From assembly GCF_014651515.1 (NCBI RefSeq), contig NZ_BMXA01000002.1:62001-126000 (forward strand): 64,000 nt of DNA, given 5' to 3'. A model generated the notes under the pieces. That model saw only the letters and a program-made list of their open reading frames with translations. It was not told where the DNA came from and ran no database searches. The stretch is from Arenicella chitinivorans. GTDB lineage: Bacteria; Pseudomonadota; Gammaproteobacteria; Arenicellales; Arenicellaceae. Positions 26,113 to 34,228 of the stretch are shown here, in pieces; positions within the stretch are counted from its first letter, which is position 1; the number at the start of each line of letters is the position of its first letter. A program made the position numbers and the translations under genes.

Positions 26113-26284
26113 TTTCAGTGTGAATTTGGTTAGGTTTGTGCTTTGATGCACGACCTGCTGCGAATGGATTTATTATTTTTAATTTTCTTTCATAAGATGG
26201 GATTTCCACTGCAAACTGACGGCACGATTTAGATTGATTGACGACCCGACTCAACCTCCAGGATTCCCCAATGGGTGCCGCACT

Positions 26285-27199
26285 ATGAAAATACTTACTG
26301 CGCTTTTGTTTCTATGCACGCTTATCATCGATACGCCAAAATCGGCATTGGCCGATGAGGCAATTAGTACGCCCCACAACCAGAATGCATGGGTTGAGGC
26401 CTGCGACGATTGGGATGATTGGGACAAACCTGGTCCGCCGTTTAAGGTTTACGGAAATACCTATTACGTCGGCACATGCGGTATATCGGCGTTATTGATT
26501 ACTGGTGAAACTGGACACATTTTGATTGACGGTGGCACCGAGGCTGGTGCTGCTGTCATCGCCGCCAATGTGCAGGCGTTAGGATTTGAACTGCGAGATA
26601 TTGAGTTGTTGCTGCACAGTCATGAGCATTTTGATCACGTGGCAGGGCTTGCTGAACTACAAAAAATTTCCGGTGCGCGTTTGTTAGCATCTGCAGCCGC
26701 AGCGCCGGTGCTGTCCTCCGGAATTGTGGCGGCTAACGATCCGCAGGCGGGCATGCATGATGCGTTTCCGGCTGCCAACGTTGATGATATTGTCGATCTG
26801 ACCAAGCCGGTGATACTGGGTGCATTGCGCTTGCAAGCACACGCCACACCCGGGCATACCCATGGCGCGTTGAGTTGGCAATGGCAATCCTGTGAGCAGT
26901 CGGTCTGCGTAAATCTTGTGTACGCCGATAGTCTATCGCCGGTGAGTCGCGATGATTATCGATTTAACGATCATTTGGAATACTTAGCGGCCTATCGACG
27001 TGGACTCGCTAATCTAGCAAGCTTGGACTGTCAACTCGTGCTTGCGCCGCATCCTTCCGCCGCAAAAATGCGCACACGTTTACTCAGCAAGAATGGTTTG
27101 GTCGATAACACTGCTTGCCAAGATTATGCATCCGGTGTGCTCAAACGCTTAGACAAGCGGTTGGAGAAAGAGCGCGCCAGTTTAAGTTCTGACTCCTAG
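26285..27199 (+). CDS. subclass B3 metallo-beta-lactamase
   Basis: A 304-residue exported zinc enzyme predicted to hydrolyse beta-lactams in the periplasm. The signal peptide is 1-23 (ending 'KSALA'). Zinc ligands of subclass B3 are complete: H113, H115, D117 and H118 in 'HSHEHFDHVAG', H191 in 'ATPGHTHGALSW' and H256 in 'LAPHP'. 'VYGNTYYVGTCG', 'GHILIDGG', 'YADSLSPVS' and 'YRF' are typical B3 wording and separate it from glyoxalase II and lactonases. Cysteines at about 65, 195-205, 245 and 280 may form disulfides. The ATG at 26285 fits the signal peptide. Nothing mobile is seen beside it, so it looks like an intrinsic chromosomal gene. Confidence 0.9.
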   Translation: MKILTALLFLCTLIIDTPKSALADEAISTPHNQNAWVEACDDWDDWDKPGPPFKVYGNTYYVGTCGISALLITGETGHILIDGGTEAGAAVIAANVQALGFELRDIELLLHSHEHFDHVAGLAELQKISGARLLASAAAAPVLSSGIVAANDPQAGMHDAFPAANVDDIVDLTKPVILGALRLQAHATPGHTHGALSWQWQSCEQSVCVNLVYADSLSPVSRDDYRFNDHLEYLAAYRRGLANLASLDCQLVLAPHPSAAKMRTRLLSKNGLVDNTACQDYASGVLKRLDKRLEKERASLSSDS

Positions 27200-27337
27200 A
27201 AATCGAGCATATTTAACGTGTTCACAATACTACCGAAGTATTTAGTCAATTGTATATTAATCTGATAGTCTTGACACTCGGGTAGGTGGCTCTGTGATGA
27301 GTCAGGGTGGCGTCAACCACTACGTGATGGATTTACC

Positions 27338-28234
27338 ATGCCCAATACCCATTTATCAAGGCCTCGATCAGCGCGATGCCATGCGACTCATTTATTCCAA
27401 GGTCGGTCACTCGCTGGCGCTTCGCTTCTGGCGCTTATTCTACCTGCTTTAGTCTTTGCTCAGCAGTCTGCTATCACACCGGTGATGTTGCTGCTGTTGC
27501 TGGACGATGAGTCGGCAACAGCACAACCGCCATTTCGCTTTCGATTACCCGATTCGGGTTTGCTGGTCGGCGGCAACTATCCAAGCGGTATTAACGCCGA
27601 TTGTAGTGGTGCGATAATCCTGCAGCAGAGTTGTTCTCATGGCCTGGATGCTACGCAAGCCGATGACAGTGATGGCAAAGCCGGCTTTTCCTACACCAAG
27701 TTATCCGCCAGTGGCGAGGCGCTACCTGCGTCCGCCAGTGTCTGGTCATGCGTGCGCGATAATCTCACCGGATTTGTTTGGGAGGTGAAGACCGATGACG
27801 GCGGTGTACAGGACAAAGATAACACCTACTTTTGGGGCGGAATCGGCGCGGAAGGTCGTGGTGTCGCTAGTGTGCATGGTGAGTACTACGACGATTGGAA
27901 TACACTAGTAACCAGTTTGAACGAACAAGCATTATGCGGTTTTTCCGACTGGCGTATTCCGCACATTAAAGAGTTGTCGACGCTGGTTGATCGCGGTAAG
28001 TCCATCGGCCCCACGATTGATACCGACTACTTTCCGAACACTATGAGTCATTACTACTGGAGTTCGACACCCGGGCACCCAGAGTCTGGAGATGATATTG
28101 GGCGCGCGCGGCGGATCGGTTTTCAGGATGGCGTAGATCGTTCTTGGTATCGCTCGGGCACCTTCAGTCACTACCACGTGCGCCTCATGCGCACCGATGA
28201 TTATCAAGCTTACATCGCAACGGAGGTGCCATAA
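27338..28234 (+). CDS. exported DUF1566 (Lcl C-terminal) protein
   Basis: A 298-residue protein with an Arg-rich N-terminus and a hydrophobic signal segment (about 26-42, 'LLALILPALVFAQ'). The DUF1566 domain fills about 135-290: 'DNLTGFVWEVK', 'SDWRIPHIKELSTLVD', 'YYWSSTP' and 'VRLMR' are its usual landmarks. This is an FGE/C-type-lectin-like fold found in envelope proteins and adhesins, with no catalytic role established. It shares TAATG with the next gene, which has a related domain. Confidence 0.8.
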   Translation: MPNTHLSRPRSARCHATHLFQGRSLAGASLLALILPALVFAQQSAITPVMLLLLLDDESATAQPPFRFRLPDSGLLVGGNYPSGINADCSGAIILQQSCSHGLDATQADDSDGKAGFSYTKLSASGEALPASASVWSCVRDNLTGFVWEVKTDDGGVQDKDNTYFWGGIGAEGRGVASVHGEYYDDWNTLVTSLNEQALCGFSDWRIPHIKELSTLVDRGKSIGPTIDTDYFPNTMSHYYWSSTPGHPESGDDIGRARRIGFQDGVDRSWYRSGTFSHYHVRLMRTDDYQAYIATEVP

Positions 28235-28767
28235 TGCGTGTACTTATTTTGTCTTATTTTTTGAGCCTATTGGCTGTTACCAACGTTGCAGCACAACAAA
28301 CTTGTCTTGATTACATACTCAATGATGTACCGGACGCGCGCTATGTCGTACACGATGATGCGACGGTCACCGATACGCTGACTGGGTTAATGTGGGCCCG
28401 ATGCACTGTCGGTCGCAGTGGTAACAACTGCATGACGGGCGAAGATGCTAAGTTCGATTGGCAAGCTGCCCTGCAGGCTGCGGACGATGCTGACTGGGCT
28501 AATTATAGAGATTGGCGAATTCCCAACGTAAATGAATATCGCAGCTTGGTAAACTACAGTTGCCGTAGTCCATCCATTAATCTGACGGTGTTTCCGAACG
28601 TGCAATCACGCAACAATTTTTACTGGACTGCTGAGATTGACACCTTGGGTGGTCGTGATGATATTGCTCTGTTGTTCGATTTTCTTGACGGTATTCAAAA
28701 TGCCAACTTTCGAACCGGTCAGGCCAAGGTGATGCTGGTACGTGATGTGCCGGAAGCATCACCTTGA
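28234..28767 (+). CDS. exported DUF1566 protein, small
   Basis: A 177-residue protein with a signal peptide (1-20, 'LLAVTNVAAQ') and one DUF1566 domain over the rest: 'DTLTGLMWARC', 'YRDWRIPNVNEYRSLV' and 'NNFYWTAE'. The start overlaps the previous stop as TAATG, so translation is coupled and the two proteins are probably made together. Six or more cysteines suggest disulfides outside the cytoplasm. Confidence 0.8.
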   Translation: MRVLILSYFLSLLAVTNVAAQQTCLDYILNDVPDARYVVHDDATVTDTLTGLMWARCTVGRSGNNCMTGEDAKFDWQAALQAADDADWANYRDWRIPNVNEYRSLVNYSCRSPSINLTVFPNVQSRNNFYWTAEIDTLGGRDDIALLFDFLDGIQNANFRTGQAKVMLVRDVPEASP

Positions 28768-28778
28768 TCTGAGTCTAT

Positions 28779-30113
28779 TTATTTTACGGCTTGAGGTTCT
28801 GGCAGTTCATTCGAACTGGGTGCCAGCCGCCTGCCATCGTATGCCTGTCCAAGGCGCTGCCCGAGTCGAGCCCACAGCACACTGAGGGCAGCGCCAACAC
28901 AGGCTAACATTGCTAGACCTAATCCCAGTCCTTCACTTAATAAGGCAAACAGGGTGCCACTTAAGGCGTCACCGCCACGATACACCGCGACGTCGATCAC
29001 CGGCTTGGCCTGGTAGCGCGCTTGCTGGCTTACGCGTGAGAAAAGCATCTCTCGGGCCGGGCGGGTGATGGCATAGTTGCTGGTGCGTCGCAGTATTTGC
29101 ACGCCAGCTAAAACCAGTACCGTTGGTGTGATGGCTAACAGAATGAATCCGACCACTAACAGTAAAGGCAGCAAAGTCAACGCCACAACCATGCCAAGCC
29201 GATTTACGATACGACCCGTCACAAAAAATGCAGTGACGAAGGTCAGTGTATTAACGGCCCAGTCGATCAGCCCCAGCAGTTGCGCCCGTTCAGCTCGCGG
29301 ATAGTCGGCCAGAATACTTTTTTGCTCAAAATAGATAAACGAACTCAAAAATACGTAGACCAGAATGAACGCGGCAATGCGCAATAAGTATGGGGTCGCG
29401 ATCAGTGCACCAAAGCCGGCATGCCACTTTGCACCAATACCGTCAGCCTTAGTGTCGAACCGTCCGGTCGGTGTTGCCGTAGCCAACTGACTCGACTTAA
29501 GCCGGTGCAAGTAGAACACCAACGGCAGTACTAAGAGTAAACCTAAGCTAGCGATCAGCATCAGACTCTCCAACCCCAAGCGCGTTGCAAACAAGGTTGG
29601 GACAAGTGGTCCAATGATCGCGCCGGCGCTGGCACCGGCGGCGATAATTGCAAACAATCGCTTGCCCTGATCGGCAGAAAACGTGTCGCTCATCAAACTC
29701 CAAAATAGGGAAATGTGCAACAGGCTAAAGGCACTGACCCAAACGTAGAATACTTTGTTCATCAGTATTGCGCTCTCGGTAACGCCACTGACCCAAAAGA
29801 ACAGCGTGAAGCTGCCAGCAAATAGGGCATACACCAAGGGGACGACGAATTTGAACGGCACCTTGCTCGTAAGCCAGCCGTATGCCGCAATCAGGCCCAA
29901 GCTCACAAAGAACTGAATGTTCCACAGCATGCTGACCTCAGTGTCACTCCAATCACTGGCCATCGCATCGCGCACCGGGCGTAACACAAAGTACGCACTC
30001 ATCAGTAAAAACGCGATGCTGAACGAGGTTAACGTGGCACGCCATTCGTTAGGCTGTACGCCGGCCATTTTGCGAACCAGCTTAAGCAACGGGTGAATCG
30101 TAAGCGTAAACAC
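28779..30113 (-). CDS. MFS/NTT-like membrane transporter
   Basis: A 444-residue protein with about 12 membrane segments, of the MFS branch that resembles nucleotide (ATP/ADP, NTT) carriers. The N-terminal 'SAYFVLRPVRDAMA' and the loop 'LFWSLMSDTFSADQGKRLF' are characteristic. The substrate cannot be read. The GTG at 30113 follows the SDR stop with no gap; an internal ATG at 30068 would remove the first 15 residues. Co-transcription with the SDR gene is likely. It is convergent with the DUF1566 pair. Confidence 0.8.
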   Translation of the reverse strand: MFTLTIHPLLKLVRKMAGVQPNEWRATLTSFSIAFLLMSAYFVLRPVRDAMASDWSDTEVSMLWNIQFFVSLGLIAAYGWLTSKVPFKFVVPLVYALFAGSFTLFFWVSGVTESAILMNKVFYVWVSAFSLLHISLFWSLMSDTFSADQGKRLFAIIAAGASAGAIIGPLVPTLFATRLGLESLMLIASLGLLLVLPLVFYLHRLKSSQLATATPTGRFDTKADGIGAKWHAGFGALIATPYLLRIAAFILVYVFLSSFIYFEQKSILADYPRAERAQLLGLIDWAVNTLTFVTAFFVTGRIVNRLGMVVALTLLPLLLVVGFILLAITPTVLVLAGVQILRRTSNYAITRPAREMLFSRVSQQARYQAKPVIDVAVYRGGDALSGTLFALLSEGLGLGLAMLACVGAALSVLWARLGQRLGQAYDGRRLAPSSNELPEPQAVK

Positions 30114-31100
30114 TTAGTTATCCTCGCTTGCATTGTGGGCGTTCGCCTTTTTGAGCTCAGCCTCGAGCATCGCGATCAAATCGGCATCTGCAATGGTGTG
30201 ACGGTGGTCGTTATTAATCTGCACCAGCTTCTCGATGACTGAACCGACGGCATAGCGCGCTTCTCCGTCATTCGGCGTAACCAGGTATCGTAGTTTCGGT
30301 TGCGCTGAGAATAGGGCATCGATCACGGCGTCGGCGACTGGCTGAGGATCGGCGTGTGTGGATCGATCAGTCTTAGTGAATCCTTGCATACTTTGGTATT
30401 CGTCAGCGAATAAGGTGGCGTCGGCGTTGTGTGTGAGTTCGGCTTGCCGTTTTTTCATATTCTGCATAATGTTCGAATTGAAGTTGCCAGGTTCGATCAC
30501 GCTGACCGACATATCAAATTTAGCGAGTTCTGCCGCCATCGCTTCGGTCATGGCTTCAACCGCGAATTTACTCATCGAATATGGGCCGAACATTTTGTTT
30601 GAACGCAAGCCGGCGATGGAACCGATATTCACGATGCGACCTTGATTCTTAATTAGCAGCGGCGCAAAGGCTTTGCTCATACGATAAGGGCCGTAGACAT
30701 TCACATTGAACTGAAACGCCAAGTCTCTTTCTGATACTTCGATCATCGGCGCGTAAGCAAAAACGCCGGCGTTGTTCACAATGCCATGCAGATGCTTGCC
30801 CTGTTGTTGGATCATCTCGACTGCCGCGTTAATGTCCTCGGGCATCGTCACGTCCAAGCGCACGCCTTGCATGTTTTTTTGTTGGTTAAGAACCTCAAGG
30901 TCTCTTTCTTTACGCGCACCGGCATAAACAAACACGCCACGTTGCGCGAGAGTTTCGGCAATGCGTTTGCCAATGCCGCTACTCGCGCCTGTGACGAGCA
31001 CTGCCTGCTGGGGCATTGCTGTTTCATTGGCCTGAGTAATGTGGCTCATGCCGACAAGAAAAATCAAAAGTATTGCGGTGACAAATTTTAAAGCGTGCAT
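30114..31100 (-). CDS. SDR-family oxidoreductase with N-terminal export signal
   Basis: A 328-residue short-chain dehydrogenase. The cofactor motif 'VLVTGASSGIGKRIAET' (about 34-50), 'NNAG' and the catalytic 'YSMSK' are complete, with the serine in 'VNIGSIAGL'. What is odd is the first 24 residues: 'MHALKFVTAILLIFLVGMS' followed by 'HITQANETA' looks like a signal peptide or membrane anchor, although SDRs need NAD(P) in the cytoplasm. It may be anchored with a cytoplasmic domain. The ATG at 31100 has AGGAG about 7 bp upstream, which supports it over an upstream start at 31130. Divergent from the LytS/LytTR operon. Confidence 0.85.
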   Translation of the reverse strand: MHALKFVTAILLIFLVGMSHITQANETAMPQQAVLVTGASSGIGKRIAETLAQRGVFVYAGARKERDLEVLNQQKNMQGVRLDVTMPEDINAAVEMIQQQGKHLHGIVNNAGVFAYAPMIEVSERDLAFQFNVNVYGPYRMSKAFAPLLIKNQGRIVNIGSIAGLRSNKMFGPYSMSKFAVEAMTEAMAAELAKFDMSVSVIEPGNFNSNIMQNMKKRQAELTHNADATLFADEYQSMQGFTKTDRSTHADPQPVADAVIDALFSAQPKLRYLVTPNDGEARYAVGSVIEKLVQINNDHRHTIADADLIAMLEAELKKANAHNASEDN

Positions 31101-31162
31101 AAGGGAATCTCCTTGGTTGTTTTGAAACACCGTATGCGAGCGCGGGCCGAGTGTGATCGAAA

Positions 31163-31171
31163 GTCGACCAA
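31163..31171 (-). promoter_or_regulatory. single LytTR-like box facing the SDR gene
   Basis: GTCGACCAA is the exact complement of the TTGGTCGAC repeat found twice at 31216-31245, here in the orientation of the SDR gene (ATG at 31100). No good second copy lies 21 bp away on either side, so it could be a weak or single site. Confidence 0.35.
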
Positions 31172-31215
31172 ATCACGTGTTTGGTGGTTGAATGGGGTTT
31201 GTTGGCTGAGAGCAG

Positions 31216-31245
31216 TTTGGTCGACTCAGTTGGCGACTTGGTCGA
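31216..31245 (+). promoter_or_regulatory. LytTR-type direct repeats upstream of the histidine kinase operon
   Basis: TTGGTCGAC at 31216-31224 and again, identical, at 31237-31245: 9-bp direct repeats with a 12-bp spacer, 21 bp (two helical turns) from start to start. This is the known geometry of LytTR response-regulator sites. A looser copy (TCGATCGAC) is at 31263-31271, and a -10-like TATAGT at 31297-31302. The same repeat occurs before the methyltransferase gene at 33158. Confidence 0.6.
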
Positions 31246-31337
31246 CCAGCGTGGGAGGTTGCTCGATCGACAATCGAAGCGCAAGCGGCTTTACGTTATA
31301 GTGAATGGTCACTTTGTACACGCACGTTTTTAACTCT

Positions 31338-32438
31338 ATGCAGCAGGAATATTCAACTCCGGAGCGACTGTGGCGATACCACATTGCGTTAGCTATCTTT
31401 TGGTGCGCGGTGTTTGTGTTGAATGCGGGTCCGCACTGGGAGATTTATTCGTCGGCGAGGGAGTTGATCGAAACGGCGGGTCTGGTCACGGGTTTGCAAA
31501 TGCTGATGGCTTGGATCGTGTTACGGTATTTGGTGCCGCGTTTTTTGGATCGCAAACAAGTATTCCGTTTTGTGGTTTGGGTGTTACTGGTCACTATTGC
31601 CTTGTCTGAGATTAATATTGTTATCCGTGTTCTGTATCTGGAAGTACGGTATCCGGACAGTTACACCCGATTCTTGGATATGTTTGGTGCCATGAGCTTA
31701 CTGGAGCGCATGGATTTACGCTGGGCTATGCGCTATATCTTGTTTACTAAACTCCCGGCGTTTGTGTTTCCTGCTGTGTTGATTGCGGCCTACAATTTCT
31801 ATGCCAAACAGCAAACTTTATTGCAACTTAAAGAGCAAAAAGTCGCAGCTGAATTGAATGCGCTGAAAAGCCAGCTGAACCCGCACTTCATCTTCAACAC
31901 CTTGAATAATATTTACGCGCTGGCACTGAAGAAATCAGATCAAACACCGGCCGCAATTGAGCAATTATCGGGAATTTTGGATTATGTGGTCTACCGGTGT
32001 GATCAGCGGTACGTCGCCTTAGAGGACGAGTTAGCACTGGTGAAAAACTACATGGCGTTGGTACAACTTCGATTCGGGCACCGCCTGCAATTTACCATGC
32101 ACGCAGACGTGTCTCGACGGGTGAAAATTGCGCCACTGATCTTACTCACATTGCTGGAAAATGCCTGTAAACATGGTGCAGAGAAGGCGCTCAAGGGCGC
32201 CGAGATTAAGTTGCGCTTGACCGAACAAAATGGGGCGCTGCACATTCTATTAGAGAATACGAAAGCCCCGCTGTCAGATACATCGAACAACGAGGGGAGT
32301 ATCGGTCTGCAAAACCTGCGTCATCAGTTAGCGCTGTTGTATCCAGGAACCCATCAGTTGCGTGTCGATGATACGCACGATTGGTTTTCGATTAACTTGA
32401 GCTTACCTGCAAATACTTCGGATCAGACAACACCATGA
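31338..32438 (+). CDS. LytS/YehU-type sensor histidine kinase
   Basis: A 366-residue membrane kinase. Four membrane helices fill about 15-165, followed by a short coiled coil ('LKEQKVAAELNALKSQL') and the His_kinase domain with the phosphorylated histidine in 'LNPHFIFNTLNN'. The ATPase part has 'LLENACKHG' and a small glycine box 'GSIGLQNLR'. I prefer the ATG at 31338: a likely -10 at 31297-31302 would put the transcript start at about 31309, after the ATG at 31305. The 3' end overlaps the LytTR regulator as ATGA. Confidence 0.9.
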   Translation: MQQEYSTPERLWRYHIALAIFWCAVFVLNAGPHWEIYSSARELIETAGLVTGLQMLMAWIVLRYLVPRFLDRKQVFRFVVWVLLVTIALSEINIVIRVLYLEVRYPDSYTRFLDMFGAMSLLERMDLRWAMRYILFTKLPAFVFPAVLIAAYNFYAKQQTLLQLKEQKVAAELNALKSQLNPHFIFNTLNNIYALALKKSDQTPAAIEQLSGILDYVVYRCDQRYVALEDELALVKNYMALVQLRFGHRLQFTMHADVSRRVKIAPLILLTLLENACKHGAEKALKGAEIKLRLTEQNGALHILLENTKAPLSDTSNNEGSIGLQNLRHQLALLYPGTHQLRVDDTHDWFSINLSLPANTSDQTTP

Positions 32439-33160
32439 CGACAACATTGACACGATGCCTGATTGTGGATGACGAAGCGCTAGCGCGTGAACTCATTGAG
32501 ACTCATCTGAAGCAATTGAATGGCTTTGAAGTCGTCGCCAGTTGCGCTAGCGCCATAGAAGCCAGTCAGGTGTTGCAGTCTGAATCCGTGGACCTGATGT
32601 TTCTGGATATCGAGATGCCGGTGTTGAAAGGGACCGATTTTTATACCAATCTGGCGAACAAGCCCAAGGTGATTTTCACCACTGCGTACCGGGATTACGC
32701 GGTCGATGGTTTCGAGTTGAATGCGGTGGATTATCTCTTGAAGCCGGTTGTCTTCGCGCGCTTCTTTAGGGCCATCGAGCGCTACAAAGCGACCTTGTCG
32801 GGCAAGACGTCAACGGCGGTAAGCAACGAACTTAACTCTGCCGGTCCCGCCACGATCTTTGTGCGCAAAGATCGCAAACAAGTCAAACTGGTGCTCCAAG
32901 ATATTCTGTATGTACAAGGTTTGAAGGACTATGTAAAGGTGGTGATGAGCGCGGATTCGCACGTGATTAAGTCTGGAATTGGGGCCTTCGCTGAGCAGCT
33001 CGGTAGCGAATTCGTACGTATCCATAAGTCTTTCATCGTCAATCGCCGCAAAGTAACCGCCTTCACCAACTATGACGTGGAGATTGGTGAGATTGAGCTG
33101 CCAATCGGCGAGCGGTACCGAGCAGCTCTCGAACAAACGCTCATGCACGACTCGGGCTAG
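32435..33160 (+). CDS. LytTR-family response regulator
   Basis: A 241-residue regulator. The receiver domain (about 5-125) has the phosphoacceptor in 'LMFLDIEMPVLKG' and the conserved 'TAYRDYAVDGFELNAVDYLL' and 'KPV'. The LytTR DNA-binding domain covers about 140-240: 'RKDRKQVKL', 'ILYVQGLKDYVKV', 'EFVRIHKSFIVN'. It is the partner of the overlapping kinase gene. Direct repeats with LytTR geometry lie before the operon and before the next gene, so both are likely targets. Confidence 0.92.
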   Translation: MTTTLTRCLIVDDEALARELIETHLKQLNGFEVVASCASAIEASQVLQSESVDLMFLDIEMPVLKGTDFYTNLANKPKVIFTTAYRDYAVDGFELNAVDYLLKPVVFARFFRAIERYKATLSGKTSTAVSNELNSAGPATIFVRKDRKQVKLVLQDILYVQGLKDYVKVVMSADSHVIKSGIGAFAEQLGSEFVRIHKSFIVNRRKVTAFTNYDVEIGEIELPIGERYRAALEQTLMHDSG

Positions 33161-33187
33161 GTCGACCCTAACCGCGGGTTGGTCGAC
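33158..33187 (+). promoter_or_regulatory. LytTR-type direct repeats upstream of the exported methyltransferase
   Basis: TAGGTCGAC (33158-33166) and TTGGTCGAC (33179-33187) are direct repeats matching at 8 of 9 bases, again 21 bp from start to start. They begin at the 3' end of the regulator gene and lie about 60 bp before the ATG at 33248. A possible -10 (TATGGT) is at 33216-33221, with no good -35, as expected of an activated promoter. Confidence 0.6.
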
Positions 33188-33247
33188 TATTTTCGACGCT
33201 CGGTGCCGCGTTCACTATGGTGGATTTTTTAACTTAGGAATCCAGCC

Positions 33248-34060
33248 ATGACACCTTCTCTCTTTCGTTTATTCATTCACCAACTCGTTGCCATTGTGCT
33301 GCTCAGCCCGTGTTATACCGTTGGCGCGTCTGATAATACACCCATTTCACAGGCTCGATTGCAGCAGGTTTTAGCCAGCCCCGATCGATTGGATTCGGAC
33401 CGTGGTCGTGATTCAGATCGACAGCCTGCGCGCGTGTTGACGTTCAGCGATCTTGCTGCAGCGGAAACCGTGCTGGATTTGTACGCCGGCGGTGGCTGGT
33501 ATAGCGAAATCATGGCGCGCGCCATTGGGCCGGATGGTGTGGTTTATGCGCACAACGACGCACTGACTTGGCGATTCGGGCAAGCAGAATTGATACGTCG
33601 AACCGCGGATGCCCGTCTGCCCAATGTCATCCGTATAGATAAAGTGCCCTTAGCGTCAATCGACATGCCAGACCAAAGTGTGGACTTGGCGTTTATGGCG
33701 ATTAACTATCATGATCTGTTTTTTACCCATCGTGTTCGTAATGGTAAGCGGCAGGTGATGCGTGACGGCGTGGTCGATCACCGGGCTGCTTTGGCAAATA
33801 TTCGCCGAATGCTTAAGCCGCGTGGTCGACTTATTATCAGTGATCACCTGGCGCATCCGGGCAGTGGTTATGTGGCGGCGAATGACCTGCACCGTATTGA
33901 TCCGGCGATTGTACGACATCAGCTTGAAAAAGCTGGGTTCGAGCTAGAGGCAGAGGGGTATTTCTTACGGAACCCAAATGACGATTTAAACCTGCTGGTG
34001 TTCGACCCTGCAATCCGTGGCAAAACAAGTCGGTTTATCTACAAGTTCGTGAAGCAGTAA
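33248..34060 (+). CDS. exported class I SAM-dependent methyltransferase-like protein
   Basis: A 270-residue protein with a convincing signal peptide (1-27, 'LVAIVLLSPCYTVGA'). Its methyltransferase fold has 'AETVLDLYAGGGWYSEIMA' (motif I) and 'DLAFMAINYHDLFF', and 'RMLKPRGRLIISDH' (motifs IV and post-IV). Similar predicted periplasmic methyltransferases are known in proteobacteria, but how they would meet SAM outside the cytoplasm is unclear. AGGAA 8 bp before the ATG supports the start. A LytTR-type double site lies upstream. Confidence 0.85.
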   Translation: MTPSLFRLFIHQLVAIVLLSPCYTVGASDNTPISQARLQQVLASPDRLDSDRGRDSDRQPARVLTFSDLAAAETVLDLYAGGGWYSEIMARAIGPDGVVYAHNDALTWRFGQAELIRRTADARLPNVIRIDKVPLASIDMPDQSVDLAFMAINYHDLFFTHRVRNGKRQVMRDGVVDHRAALANIRRMLKPRGRLIISDHLAHPGSGYVAANDLHRIDPAIVRHQLEKAGFELEAEGYFLRNPNDDLNLLVFDPAIRGKTSRFIYKFVKQ

Positions 34061-34084
34061 TCGTGTTCCTTTTGCCCAACAGAT

Positions 34085-34105
34085 GTTCCGATTCGTTGGC
34101 GGAAC
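34085..34105 (+). terminator. hairpin after the exported methyltransferase gene
   Basis: GTTCCG (34085-34090) and CGGAAC (34100-34105) pair perfectly round a 9-nt loop, 25 bp after the stop. No T-run follows, so the call is weak. Confidence 0.3.
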
Positions 34106-34144
34106 GGTCACGCATCGGGTAGGATGTCGTTGATTTTATTGCTT

Positions 34145-34167
34145 TGTCACCTTGCTGTCAGGTGACA
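34145..34167. promoter_or_regulatory. perfect inverted repeat upstream of the XRE regulator
   Basis: TGTCACCT (34145-34152) and AGGTGACA (34160-34167) are perfect complements with a 7-bp spacer that contains another TGTC. It lies 61 bp before the ATG of the XRE gene, a likely site for self-regulation. Confidence 0.45.
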
Positions 34168-34228
34168 GTCGTGGTTGTCGGGTCGCCTTTTCGGGCAGAC
34201 TGTTCAGCACACAACGAGAGGTACACAC

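Noticed and set aside
26102-26124. TTCAC words near the serine hydrolase start as a CreB/BlrA tag
   Set aside because: The two words are separated by 13 bp rather than the 6 bp of the known tag, and they lie over the start codon.
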